64,000 nt of DNA. Source: Candidatus Latescibacterota bacterium (GTDB taxonomy: Bacteria; Latescibacterota; UBA2968; UBA8231). Shown here piece by piece: positions 1 to 9,274 of the stretch. Numbering within the stretch: position 1 is the first letter of the stretch; every line of letters begins with the position of its first letter. The stretch spans positions 25,438 to 89,437 of the forward strand of contig JAJDUT010000087.1 of assembly GCA_022826515.1 (NCBI GenBank), written 5' to 3'. Position numbers and translations under genes: made by a program. The notes beneath the pieces were generated by a model. That model searched no databases and was not told the origin of the DNA. It worked only from the letters and a program-made list of their open reading frames with translations.

Positions 1-906
1 TTGGGTGCGCTCGCCTTTACGGTATCCAATCCGCCGCTGACCGAGCGGATCATCAGCGAGGTCGTCCCGCGCCAGGTTGAACTGGGCGTGCCGGTGTCGT
101 TTACGTATGCCGTTCTGCCGACCAAGATGCGCCTCGGCGTGGATTTGGGCTTCGATGTGTTCGAGATCGCCACGCCCGTGCGCTCTGAAGAGGTCGAGAC
201 TATTGAGGTGGTGCATGCCGACGGTCAGGTGCAAACGGCGGATTTCACGGGCGTGGATTTGACTAATCTACCCGTGCAAGACGACAGCGGCCTCTTTGCC
301 GTGGAATCGGTGACTGAGCGGCACCTGCGGGTGCGCTTTCCCGCAATCACGGAAAGCGATTTGGCTGCGGGCCGGGCGGCGCTGGTCAAAATCCGCTTCA
401 AGTGCCGCGTGCTGAGATTTGGCACGACTTTTACCGGCACGGCTTGGAACAGCGCGACCGATGACCTCGGCCAGCGGGTTATCGGCGGCAATGCGGCCGA
501 TTTGGGGGCGGCGGACGACGATTTAATACCCATCGGGGCTGCTGACCCGAATGACTTAGCGGTAAGAGTGCCGTTGGCGGGGGGACGCCTGATGATTAAC
601 GTCGCGGCCCAACCGCGTGTCTTTAGTCCCAACGGAGATGGGGTCAATGATGAGATGCGGATACACTGCGATTTGGTGCGGTTGGTCGATGCTGCGCCGC
701 TTACGGTGCGCGTGTTCGATCTGGCTGGACACCGCGTCCGCACGCTATTTGCGGGCGAGCAGGGAGGCGGGAGTTTTACGGTGAAGTGGGACGGCACGAA
801 TGCTGCCGGACAACAGATGCCCCCGGGTATCTATCTCTTCCGCGTCGATTTGGCTACCGATGCTAAACAGGAAGGGGCCGTGGGCGTCGTCGAGATGGTT
901 TATTAG
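1..906 (+). CDS. Exported surface protein, C-terminal part with FlgD-type Ig-like domain (5' truncated)
   Basis: The frame is open from base 1, so the real start lies outside the window and only the last 301 residues are seen. Residues ~205-300 form a FlgD-like immunoglobulin module: an FSPNGDGVNDEM entry motif (208-219), a VFDLAGHRVRTL strand pair, a KWDGTNAAGQ turn and a closing GIYLFRVD strand. In FCB-type bacteria such modules end large secreted or cell-surface proteins. Residues 1-200 are beta-rich without a family I recognise. The next gene starts 50 bp downstream on the same strand behind a good ribosome binding site, so it probably heads or belongs to the surface-protein operon that follows. 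Surface location is inference. Confidence 0.75.
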   Translation: MGALAFTVSNPPLTERIISEVVPRQVELGVPVSFTYAVLPTKMRLGVDLGFDVFEIATPVRSEEVETIEVVHADGQVQTADFTGVDLTNLPVQDDSGLFAVESVTERHLRVRFPAITESDLAAGRAALVKIRFKCRVLRFGTTFTGTAWNSATDDLGQRVIGGNAADLGAADDDLIPIGAADPNDLAVRVPLAGGRLMINVAAQPRVFSPNGDGVNDEMRIHCDLVRLVDAAPLTVRVFDLAGHRVRTLFAGEQGGGSFTVKWDGTNAAGQQMPPGIYLFRVDLATDAKQEGAVGVVEMVY

Positions 907-956
907 CGGATGCTTGGGTATGACTAGGAAGATTTGTTTTCTAACGGAGGGATTTA

Positions 957-3749
957 ATGGGTAGAACTAGGGGGATACCCGCGTGGCTGGTCCTCTTGGC
1001 ACTGGTATTGCCGGCGACCGGGGCGACTGGCCAGTCGCTGGACCGTCGTTTCGGGACTCAGCGCGGTGCCCAACCCACCTTTGAGCCGCGCGGCCCGGGC
1101 GTCCTCTTTGATGCGCTCGACCCGGCGCTCAAGAAATGGTACGTGCCGCAAGAGCTATACGTCGATTACGGCTTTCGCCAGTGGGAGTACTCGAATTACG
1201 CCCGAGACTTGTACCAGCGCTACGTCAACACCAACCGCCAGGGCGGGCCGTTTTACGACTTGTACGGGAATTACCAGACCTGGGGTTGGCTGGTTTTCGA
1301 TTGGAACCAGACGCAGCCGGGCCAATTTGGTTCGTCGATATACAAAGACCCCAGGTTCAATTCGTGGTTCAACGCCGTTACGGTATCTGCTGATTCGCGC
1401 GATCAGTATTACTTGGCGATAACCATTGGCGAGCGCATCCGCACTGCCCTGACCCCGCTGACCTTTTCAAAGCCGCGTTTCAACGGCATCCAGATGGACT
1501 TTGCCGCGGACAAATACGAGGCGACGCTGTTGTTTTCCCGCGCCAGCGAGGCGATCCTCGGCACCACCCCGGCCCTCCAGCCCAGCACCTCGACCAATGC
1601 GACCAATATGATGGGAGGACGGGCCACGGCGCAGGTGGGGGATTTTGTCAAGGTCGGCGCGACTATGGTCAATGCCCACCACTCGCAGACGCTGGCCGAG
1701 GCATTTGAACGCAATCCGTTCATCGGCACCTTGGGGGCTGGGCAAGGCAGCGACCCGATTCGGGTCCTCGCTGTGGTGCTGAGCGACGATTCCCCGGAAG
1801 ACGGCCAAGGCGGTGCGGCGTTGTTTGCCCACGACATCATCATTACGGCCGAGGATTTCGACACCAAGAAGCGCACGAAATTCCGCTTGCGGGAGGTGGT
1901 GGCCGATCCGACCAAATGGCCGGTGATTACCGGCGGCTTCCCACGAGAGGGTTTTTTGGCTGCCGATGGCGAGGAGCAGATCGTCATCAACTACGACTTC
2001 ACTGACTTAGCGTACATTGGCCCGCGACCGACGGAAATCGTCGATATCCAGTTCGATCTCGTGGTGGCCAACGACTACAAGATCCAGGTATGGTCCGATC
2101 GCCAGATCGGGCGCGGCAGCTTGCCCAGCCCACCGCTTACGGGTTTGGACTTGGCGCAAGCGGGTGCCGTGCTGTTTGATGTCCGCAGCGCCGCCGGCAA
2201 TGTGACAGACAATTCAAACCAGCAGCGCGTCGTCTTTGACTACGGACTGCCATCGGCCAACATGGTGTTCGGATTTACCCTGGAAGTGTTGCAGTTGATG
2301 GGCTTTGACGCCTATGCTGAGTACGACATTAATCGCGACTACACCCAGTACCCCAACCTCACGCTCGCCAACGCGGACCGCAACCTGCGCACCCACGCCC
2401 GCGATGCCGCGGCTTGGATGATCAACGTTTCCAAACAGGCGTATCCGTTTTTCTTGTTCGGCGAAGCCTTCAGCATGGATCCCGATTACTCGACGACGGC
2501 GTATATCGTCGATTCGGGCGGCAACATCTACTACGACGACGAACGCACCTCAATGTATGAGTTTGTCGATGACAACGACGATCAAGATCGCACGCCCGAT
2601 TGGAGCCGCTGGGGGCAGGGCGGTCCCGATGCGATCGTCTTTCCCGGTTGGGACGAAAACAACGACTTCGTCTCGGACTTCAACCAAAACGACAATATCT
2701 CGCTGAGCAATCGCATCCCGGATTACGAGGAGCCGTTTTTCCGCTACAACGTCGATCGTCCAGAATTCCTCTTTGGCATCGACCTCAACAACAACAACTG
2801 GATCGACCGGTTCGAAAACGACGACTTGCCCGACTACCCCTACCGCAGGAATCACCGGGGTTACAATGTCTATGTTGGCCAACACCTGACGCCGGAAGCG
2901 CGATTGACGGTGGGACGATTGCGCGAGGAGGAGATATCCTCCAATCGCCGCAGCCACGCGACCTACGGCGTTTTCGCGTACGACCGCGACCACCCGCAAT
3001 GGGGCCGCTTGCGGTTTTTCAATTCGCTGAAAAAGGTCGCGGACAATATTCCCGATGTGCGCCGCGAGCCGACGCTATACCTGCAGACAATCTCGCTAGC
3101 CCTTGTCGAGGACATCCTGCCGGCCAGAGACACCTGGGTCAATGACAGCTATGTGCAGTTCGATTACGAACCGCTCAAAAAGCTGAATGTGATCAACAAA
3201 TTCAAATACAGCCTCTTTAGCCAGCGGGGTGAGGCGTTCAAAAGCGGCGATGCGCCCATCCTCAATGAACGCACGCAGTTTGTGGGTTTGATCAATAAGG
3301 CGGATTACACCCGCAAAATTGGCCAGTTCGTGCTGCAACCCAAGGTGAAAAGCGAATACCTCAACCAGACGGCCTTTTTGCAGGCCGATCCTGACCGCAA
3401 GGAGTGGATGGGGATCGGCATTTTGCAGGCGCGGCTGCCGGTGTTGAACAACTCCTTCCTCGAAAGCGGCGTGGAGTATTCGGTTTTCCGCGAGTTGGTC
3501 TTGGACGAAGACGCCTTGTTGGACGATGGTCCGACCCAAGACACAGGCGATTTCCGCAACTTGGTCTTGGCCGTGCAGTGGACGACCCTCGGCCACTACC
3601 TCGGCTACAAGCTCACCACTCAGTTTGGCGTCAGCTATACCAAGCGGTGGGACGAGGCCGTGGTGTTGAATGACGATGGCCTAGTGAAACAGAGCGAGAG
3701 CCGCTCCTTTGGCACGAGCTTTATCTCGGTGTACGCTGGCGTAGAATGA
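957..3749 (+). CDS. Large exported outer-membrane/surface protein, tandem paralogue 1
   Basis: A 930-residue protein with a clear signal peptide (charged start, hydrophobic LVLLALVLPATGA, likely cleavage before QSLDRR). The start is fixed by a CGGAGGG ribosome binding site at 945-951. I do not recognise a named family. It shares blocks along its whole length with the next gene: a YVPQELY/WEYSNYARD block near residues 60-85, DNSNQ..VVFDYGLP (~420), FLFGEAFSMD (~500), DENNDFVSDFNQND (566-579) and DLNNNNWIDRFENDD (609-623). The last two are D/N-rich and look like calcium-binding loops. The aromatic, beta-rich C-terminal half would fit an outer-membrane barrel, but that is inference. Its stop overlaps the next start (ATGA), implying translational coupling. 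Confidence 0.8.
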   Translation: MGRTRGIPAWLVLLALVLPATGATGQSLDRRFGTQRGAQPTFEPRGPGVLFDALDPALKKWYVPQELYVDYGFRQWEYSNYARDLYQRYVNTNRQGGPFYDLYGNYQTWGWLVFDWNQTQPGQFGSSIYKDPRFNSWFNAVTVSADSRDQYYLAITIGERIRTALTPLTFSKPRFNGIQMDFAADKYEATLLFSRASEAILGTTPALQPSTSTNATNMMGGRATAQVGDFVKVGATMVNAHHSQTLAEAFERNPFIGTLGAGQGSDPIRVLAVVLSDDSPEDGQGGAALFAHDIIITAEDFDTKKRTKFRLREVVADPTKWPVITGGFPREGFLAADGEEQIVINYDFTDLAYIGPRPTEIVDIQFDLVVANDYKIQVWSDRQIGRGSLPSPPLTGLDLAQAGAVLFDVRSAAGNVTDNSNQQRVVFDYGLPSANMVFGFTLEVLQLMGFDAYAEYDINRDYTQYPNLTLANADRNLRTHARDAAAWMINVSKQAYPFFLFGEAFSMDPDYSTTAYIVDSGGNIYYDDERTSMYEFVDDNDDQDRTPDWSRWGQGGPDAIVFPGWDENNDFVSDFNQNDNISLSNRIPDYEEPFFRYNVDRPEFLFGIDLNNNNWIDRFENDDLPDYPYRRNHRGYNVYVGQHLTPEARLTVGRLREEEISSNRRSHATYGVFAYDRDHPQWGRLRFFNSLKKVADNIPDVRREPTLYLQTISLALVEDILPARDTWVNDSYVQFDYEPLKKLNVINKFKYSLFSQRGEAFKSGDAPILNERTQFVGLINKADYTRKIGQFVLQPKVKSEYLNQTAFLQADPDRKEWMGIGILQARLPVLNNSFLESGVEYSVFRELVLDEDALLDDGPTQDTGDFRNLVLAVQWTTLGHYLGYKLTTQFGVSYTKRWDEAVVLNDDGLVKQSESRSFGTSFISVYAGVE

Positions 3750-6565
3750 CGCGACGCGATCTAACAAGATGGGCGGCGGTTTGCCTGCTGACCGGACTAG
3801 TGCCAGCGGCTGCCCAACCCGACTACGGCAATCGCTTGGGGACCAACGAGGAGGATCGGGTTTCCTATTACGCCTCCGGCCCACTCATGCAGCAGGAAGC
3901 GTTCGTGCCCGCGTTGAAGCGCTGGTACATGCCGCAGGAAATCGTCTCCGAATACCGTTGGCAGTGGGAGTACACCAATTACGCCAGGGATCCCTATCGG
4001 CGCTATTTTTCTCCCGGGCAGGAAGGCGACTATTTCTATGACCTGTACGGGCGCTATCTGACCAAGGGTTGGCTGGTGTACGACTGGCGGCAGCGGCAGC
4101 CGACCAGCTCTGGGGGTTCGGGCCTGCTCAAACCGGACGGGCGCTACAACTCGTGGTTCAGCAACCTGCTCATTGCCACCGATACCAAGGGCCAGCACTA
4201 TTTAGGGGTGACCGTTGGCGACCTGATCAACACCACGCTGACGCCAATGACGTTCCGCAAAACTAGGTTTAACGGAGTGCAGTTTGACTATGCCGCCGAC
4301 CGCTTGGCTGCTACCGTGCTGATGTCGCGGATTAGTCTGCCGGTGCATCAGATCGCCCCGGGCGTGCGGGTTCCCATTGTCACCGAGAATTTTACCAACC
4401 TGCTCGGCATCAGGAGCGAGTGGAAGGTTCTCGACGCCGTGCGTTTGGGCGCGACCTTTGTCAACGCCCACAACGACCGCTCGCAATCCGACCGCGGCGG
4501 CAACCCCTTCAAGGGCAAGCTGACTAACGGCCAACTGGAGAATCGCATCAACTGGATCATCGTCCGCATAACAGACGACTCGCCCGAGGACGGCGTGGGC
4601 GGCCCTACGGTTTTCGACCAAGATATTGAAGTGCATACCCAAATCGGCGGTCGCGACACCGTGCTGGTCGGCAGCCAGCTTGGTTTTCTGCCGCAGATAG
4701 AAGGCGGTACCACGCGCAATGGCTTTCCCGTTGCCGAAGGAGTTGGTAGCGAGGGCGAGATCACCTATCGGTACAATTTCTCTACGGAAGACTCGGCGGT
4801 GATGGCGCTGGAAGACATCATCGACGATGCCGACTTGGTCAACAACATCACTGCGGTGAAGTTCCGCTTCCTACTCAACAACGACTACCGGATCGATGTC
4901 ACATCGGATGTCCAGACCGACAACGAACCGCTAGGCGCTCAATCCAAGTTTTTAAACGTGGTGCGGGCAGACGGCAATGTCCAAGACAACTCCAACCAGC
5001 GATGGGTCGTCTTCGACTACGGCCTGCCGACGGCGACCCAAGTCTTCGGATTCAGTTTTGAGGTCAACGATTGGGCGGGCTTTCGGATGTACGGCGAGTA
5101 CAATGTCAACCATCAGTTCCGGCAGTACCCCAACATCGCGCGGCAGACGCATCACAGCGCGTCCGGCGTGTTGGGGGATGAGTCGGCCACGGGTTGGATG
5201 GTCAACGTCGCCAGAGAATTCTATCCCTTCTTCCTGTTCGGCGAGGCGTTTAGCATGGATGCCGAGTACAACACCACGTCGTTTCTCGTCGATCAGGGCG
5301 GGCGGATCAATTACAGTGACGACGAAGAGGCGCGGTCGGAATTTCTCTACGACTTGGTCGATGACAACGACGACAACGACATTCGTCTCGACCAGCGGCG
5401 CGACAAGGAGGGGTTGGCCGACGGAGCGGTGTTCCCCGGTCTCGACGAAAACAACGATTTCATTTCCGATTTCAATCAGAACAACACGCCAGTACGCCCC
5501 AATTTCATGCCCGATTACGAAGAGCAGTTTTTGCGCCACTACGTCGATCGGCCGGAATTCGTCTTCGCCATCGACTTGAACAACAATGGCTGGGGCGAGC
5601 GCTTTGAAAACGACGACGAGCCGGATTATCCCTATAAGCGCGACCGGCGCGGGTACAACGCCTACGTGGGGGCGTGGCTGACGCCAGAGCTGAAGTGGAT
5701 GGCGGGGCAAGAGCAAGTGAAGCGCTTATCGACCGGTGCAAAGAACCTGACCCGTTACGCCCTGTTGGCCTACGAGCGCAGTTTTCCAAGGGTGGGAAAT
5801 GTTGCTTTTTACAACATGTTCAAGCTGGTGCAGGACGACATCGCCGACGACGTAGTTCAGTGGGTGACGGCGCGCCCTGAACTGGGGCGACCGCTGGACT
5901 CGCCGGGGTCGATGCAGCCGGTCATGGATCCGCTGGCAATGCGCAATGCCGTCGTCAATCGGCTGTGGGCTGGTTTCACTGGCAAGACCTACAAGGGCAT
6001 CAATAGCGAGGGCAAGTTCATCCACGAATTTATTCGGCAGCGCGACGCCGATGCTCGCGACCGCGCTGGTCGCAAGATCGCCCGCAACACGCGGCGGTTG
6101 GGGCTGATCAACCGCCTAGATTACCAATTTTCGCTGGGCCGACTGACGGTGCAACCGCGCTTCAAGCACGAACTCTTCATGGACGACACGCCCTACAATA
6201 TCGACCGCCTAACCAGCGCCTCGACCGCCGACCGCCAGGACTGGAGCGGGATTTCTTCGCTCTTGCTGCGGCGTTCCTTTTTGAATCACGTGTCGTTGCA
6301 GTTGGGCGTCGAGCATCTGATCTTCCGCGACTTTATCCAAGACGAGACGGCCACCGCTGGCTTGCGCGCCGGCGATACGACCGGGGATTTCAATGAAACT
6401 TCGCTTGCCGTGCAGTTTTCCATTGACAAGCCGTATCTGGGCTATACCCTGCAAACCCTGATGGGCATAAGGGTGAGCAGGCGCTATCTGGAGCGCTTTG
6501 AACAGCCGAGCGCTCGGGAGACGGGTGCCTTCTCCTTCGTGACGGTATATGGCAGCATCCGCTAG
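3746..6565 (+). CDS. Large exported outer-membrane/surface protein, tandem paralogue 2
   Basis: A 939-residue paralogue of the preceding gene, starting inside its stop codon (ATGA). The N-terminus is a signal peptide (WAAVCLLTGLVPAAA, likely cut before QPDYG). The same conserved blocks occur in the same order: MPQEIVSEYRWQWEYTNYARD, WVVFDYGLP, FLFGEAFSMD, DENNDFISDFNQNN (from 567) and DLNNNGWGERFENDD (from 610). Compared with paralogue 1 it carries an extra segment around residues 700-770. No enzyme motif is visible. The overlap, equal length and shared architecture suggest recent duplication and perhaps a heteromeric or redundant surface assembly. The parvulin-like lipoprotein gene downstream would suit a client relationship with exported beta proteins; this is inference. 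Confidence 0.8.
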   Translation: MTRRDLTRWAAVCLLTGLVPAAAQPDYGNRLGTNEEDRVSYYASGPLMQQEAFVPALKRWYMPQEIVSEYRWQWEYTNYARDPYRRYFSPGQEGDYFYDLYGRYLTKGWLVYDWRQRQPTSSGGSGLLKPDGRYNSWFSNLLIATDTKGQHYLGVTVGDLINTTLTPMTFRKTRFNGVQFDYAADRLAATVLMSRISLPVHQIAPGVRVPIVTENFTNLLGIRSEWKVLDAVRLGATFVNAHNDRSQSDRGGNPFKGKLTNGQLENRINWIIVRITDDSPEDGVGGPTVFDQDIEVHTQIGGRDTVLVGSQLGFLPQIEGGTTRNGFPVAEGVGSEGEITYRYNFSTEDSAVMALEDIIDDADLVNNITAVKFRFLLNNDYRIDVTSDVQTDNEPLGAQSKFLNVVRADGNVQDNSNQRWVVFDYGLPTATQVFGFSFEVNDWAGFRMYGEYNVNHQFRQYPNIARQTHHSASGVLGDESATGWMVNVAREFYPFFLFGEAFSMDAEYNTTSFLVDQGGRINYSDDEEARSEFLYDLVDDNDDNDIRLDQRRDKEGLADGAVFPGLDENNDFISDFNQNNTPVRPNFMPDYEEQFLRHYVDRPEFVFAIDLNNNGWGERFENDDEPDYPYKRDRRGYNAYVGAWLTPELKWMAGQEQVKRLSTGAKNLTRYALLAYERSFPRVGNVAFYNMFKLVQDDIADDVVQWVTARPELGRPLDSPGSMQPVMDPLAMRNAVVNRLWAGFTGKTYKGINSEGKFIHEFIRQRDADARDRAGRKIARNTRRLGLINRLDYQFSLGRLTVQPRFKHELFMDDTPYNIDRLTSASTADRQDWSGISSLLLRRSFLNHVSLQLGVEHLIFRDFIQDETATAGLRAGDTTGDFNETSLAVQFSIDKPYLGYTLQTLMGIRVSRRYLERFEQPSARETGAFSFVTVYGSIR

Positions 6566-6626
6566 CGCCTGCCGTTGCGTCGCAGTTTAATCCATTCCAC
6601 CCCAAAATTGTGAGTTTACTAAGTCT

Positions 6627-8333
6627 ATGAAAGCGTACCTATCCTTGGTTTGCAGTGGGATTTTCCTAGCACTTATGGGTTGTGCAAAAGATGCTGAGGA
6701 ACTAGAAGACCCCGTTTTGGCCGAAGTGGGAGACCGCCGGATAACGGCCTCCCAACTGATCGATTTTGAACAGCGCTTGCCAGCGCAGCTAAAGACGAAA
6801 AAGTCTGGATTAGACGGCTACCGCGACTATTTGCAGACGATTATCGACAAGGAGATTTTCCTGCAAGAAGCGATCAAAAGGGGACTCGACGAGGTGCCAG
6901 AGGTGGCGCAGAAGCTACAGCGGGAAAAAGCCGAACGGGTGTTGAGCTTGTTGTTCGAGCGCGAATTTCTCGCTAAGGTCCACGTCGATGAGCAGGAGTT
7001 GCGGGCGGCCTACGAGGCGGCGGACAAGGAGCGCGAGGTCAAGCTGCGTTTGATCATCGTCGACACGGAGGCAGAAGCTGATGAGATCCGGCAAAGCCTT
7101 GCCGATGGGAGGGATTTCGCCGAACTGGCGCACAGCCGATCGCTGCACAAATCGACGGCACCGCAAGGTGGGGAACTGGACGGCTACCTGACCCCCAAGC
7201 GCATCCCGATGTACCTGCAAGAATACATAAACGCGCTTGCGGTCGGTGAGTACTCCGAGCCGATCCGCCTGCCCAATGGCCAGTTCGGGATCTATCAAGT
7301 CATGCACGCCCGGCCCGTGAGTTTTGCCACGGCGAGTAACGAACTGGAGGCCAAGCTGCGAGAGGAAAAGACGACCGAATTGATAGAGACATTCTTGGCG
7401 CAACTGCGGGCCGATATCGACTTACAGGACAACGCCGAGACCTTGCAGCAGTTGCAGCAGTGGGTCGCGGCAGGGCGTAGAGAGTACACCGAGGCTGAAC
7501 GCGCAGCGGTGCTCTTTCAATTTCGCGACGGCAGTATTACGGTGGGGGACTTTGGGGATTATGCGGAAGAGTTGAATATGGGTTTTTCAGGCGACATTGA
7601 TGAGTCAGTGCGCTGGTTCGCCGAGGACGTACTGTTGCCCCGAATCTTGTTTCTGCACGTAGCCTATGAAAGGGGGATGGACCGCGAAGAGCAGATCGTG
7701 CGTTGGTATCAGCGCCGTAAAGATGCGCTATTGCTGTTGGCACTTAGACAAATGGCGGTCAAAGATCAGATCCATATCGAACCGGAGGCGGTCAGGAAAT
7801 TATACGACGAACGGCCCGAGTTATTTACTGCACCGGAGGAGGTCACGCTGCAGGAGATCATGGTGCAAACTCGGGAAGAGGCCGTGGAGATCAAAGCGAG
7901 AATCGAGGCAGGTGAGGATATGGGGGCGCTCGCCGACGAATACACCTTGCGGACGGTGGGCAAGGGCGCGCAGGGCACATTTCACATTCACGCTTTTGAA
8001 CAATCCTTTTATCCAGAATTGATCGACGTGGTGCGCAGCGCCGAGGTCGGCAAGGTGTACGGTCCGCTAGCGGTGACGGCACAGGCCGCCCAAGTGGTCG
8101 GCCCGGAGGCCATGCCTCGGGGCGGCGAGTACTATTCGGTATTCAAGGTACTGAAGTCGAATTTCGGCAGCGCTCCTGGGCCTTTTGATACGGCGGCGAA
8201 GCGGGCGCGGGCGCTGTTGAAACGCGCCGAGGAAAGCCGCTTGGCAGATGCGTTCTTGATGGGGCTGCGGCGGGACTACGAAGACAGGGTTGTCGTATAT
8301 GAGGACAATATCGAGACGTTGTTGCCCCAATAG
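6627..8333 (+). CDS. Lipoprotein SurA/PrsA-like peptidyl-prolyl isomerase (two parvulin-like domains)
   Basis: A periplasmic folding chaperone/isomerase for exported proteins. The N-terminus has a lipoprotein signal with a LMGC lipobox (Cys19), so it should be membrane-anchored. Residues ~30-130 are a SurA-N-like helical region (VGDRRITASQLIDFEQRLP). Residues ~135-235 are a rotamase module with the typical LIIVDTEAEADEI, GRDFAELAHSRS, GGELDGYL and FGIYQVM blocks. Residues ~400-525 are a second, more diverged copy (EEVTLQEIMVQTREEAVEIK, GEDMGALADEYT, YYSVFKVL). The length of 568 exceeds SurA because of the linker between the copies. It lies 61 bp after two large exported paralogues on the same strand, suggesting they are its clients. 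Confidence 0.85.
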   Translation: MKAYLSLVCSGIFLALMGCAKDAEELEDPVLAEVGDRRITASQLIDFEQRLPAQLKTKKSGLDGYRDYLQTIIDKEIFLQEAIKRGLDEVPEVAQKLQREKAERVLSLLFEREFLAKVHVDEQELRAAYEAADKEREVKLRLIIVDTEAEADEIRQSLADGRDFAELAHSRSLHKSTAPQGGELDGYLTPKRIPMYLQEYINALAVGEYSEPIRLPNGQFGIYQVMHARPVSFATASNELEAKLREEKTTELIETFLAQLRADIDLQDNAETLQQLQQWVAAGRREYTEAERAAVLFQFRDGSITVGDFGDYAEELNMGFSGDIDESVRWFAEDVLLPRILFLHVAYERGMDREEQIVRWYQRRKDALLLLALRQMAVKDQIHIEPEAVRKLYDERPELFTAPEEVTLQEIMVQTREEAVEIKARIEAGEDMGALADEYTLRTVGKGAQGTFHIHAFEQSFYPELIDVVRSAEVGKVYGPLAVTAQAAQVVGPEAMPRGGEYYSVFKVLKSNFGSAPGPFDTAAKRARALLKRAEESRLADAFLMGLRRDYEDRVVVYEDNIETLLPQ

Positions 8334-8467
8334 GCAGGTGTGCGTTCGCTGACTTCTAAGCCCGTTCAGCCTGTTACTTGACGAGATGTAGGGGGTATGG
8401 CACATTACCATTTAGGTGCTGACTAATTTGGCAGAAGCCGAAAGAAAATTTTCAGACGGAGTGCATA

Positions 8468-8728
8468 ATGTCTAAAATTACATTTGAATGTCCAGATGAT
8501 ATTCTGCAAACTCTCAGCGAAACGCCTGAACGCTTCGCCGAAAAAGGACGTCTGCTGATAGCCATCAAATTATTTGAACTAGGACGTCTGTCTTCTGGGC
8601 AAGCCGCTCGGTTTGCGGGTATGGAACGCATTGCGTTTTTGGATGTCTTGAAGTCCTACCAAGTATCGGCCATCAATCTGTCCCCGGAAGAATTGGCAAA
8701 GGATTTCTTCCATGCCAAGAACCTGTAG
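8468..8728 (+). CDS. UPF0175 family antitoxin-like protein
   Basis: An 86-residue protein of the UPF0175 family, which is regularly encoded just upstream of DUF3368 PIN nucleases and is thought to act as antitoxin and regulator. Visible family traits are the early ALL-type helix (RLLIAIKLFELGRLSSGQAA) followed by a helix-turn-helix-like RFAGMERIAFLDVL segment. The 3' end overlaps the PIN gene by 17 bp in another frame, so the pair is translationally coupled. Base composition is more AT-rich than the surface operon upstream, consistent with acquisition by transfer. Confidence 0.85.
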   Translation: MSKITFECPDDILQTLSETPERFAEKGRLLIAIKLFELGRLSSGQAARFAGMERIAFLDVLKSYQVSAINLSPEELAKDFFHAKNL

Positions 8729-9200
8729 CGTCGATACATCCCCACTACTTTACCTTTACCGAATAGACCAACTGACTTTGCTCCACCGCCAATTTGATAG
8801 GGTACTCGTGCCTGAAGCTGTGGTCACAGAGTTGGCAAAGGGAAGGGCACAAGGTGTCAGCATCCCCGATCTTGTCGATTATCCTTGGATTGAGATTCAG
8901 CAAATAGACTTCCGATCTGTATCAGAAGCAGTGGACTCACTTGGGGCTGGTGAGCGAGAAGTAATTCTTCTTGCACATGACGGTCATGCTGATTGGGTGA
9001 TTTTGGATGATCTAAACGCCAGACATCAGGCCGAAATATGTGGTCTCCGAGTTGTTGGCACTGTTGGTCTATTGGCTTCTGCCAAGCAAAAAAATATGAT
9101 CACATCTGTGACTCCTTTTCTCAATGCTCTTGAAAATGCCGGGATGTGGTTGTCCGAAGACTTAAAACGAAGAGTTTTAGAATCGACTGATGAAGCCTGA
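8712..9200 (+). CDS. DUF3368 PIN-domain ribonuclease toxin
   Basis: A 162-residue PIN-fold nuclease of the DUF3368 type. Acidic metal-binding positions are visible: Asp8 in SVDTSPLLYL, Glu in VVTELAKG, Glu/Asp in GEREVILLAHD and the VILDDLNAR strand. Toxins of this class cleave RNA and are held in check by the UPF0175 partner encoded immediately upstream with a 17-bp overlap. A 7-bp inverted repeat (9198-9204/9216-9222) just beyond the stop could form a small hairpin but lacks a T-run. RNase activity on a specific target is inferred from the family. Confidence 0.85.
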   Translation: MPRTCSVDTSPLLYLYRIDQLTLLHRQFDRVLVPEAVVTELAKGRAQGVSIPDLVDYPWIEIQQIDFRSVSEAVDSLGAGEREVILLAHDGHADWVILDDLNARHQAEICGLRVVGTVGLLASAKQKNMITSVTPFLNALENAGMWLSEDLKRRVLESTDEA

Positions 9201-9274
9201 ACAGTTTACAACATTCTGTTCAACTTCGACAATCAGTGCTATCGCACTACAATTGGGAAAAGGAGATATGGGTA

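Noticed and set aside
9198..9222. Intrinsic terminator after the DUF3368 gene
   Set aside because: The 7-bp stem is not followed by a T-tract.
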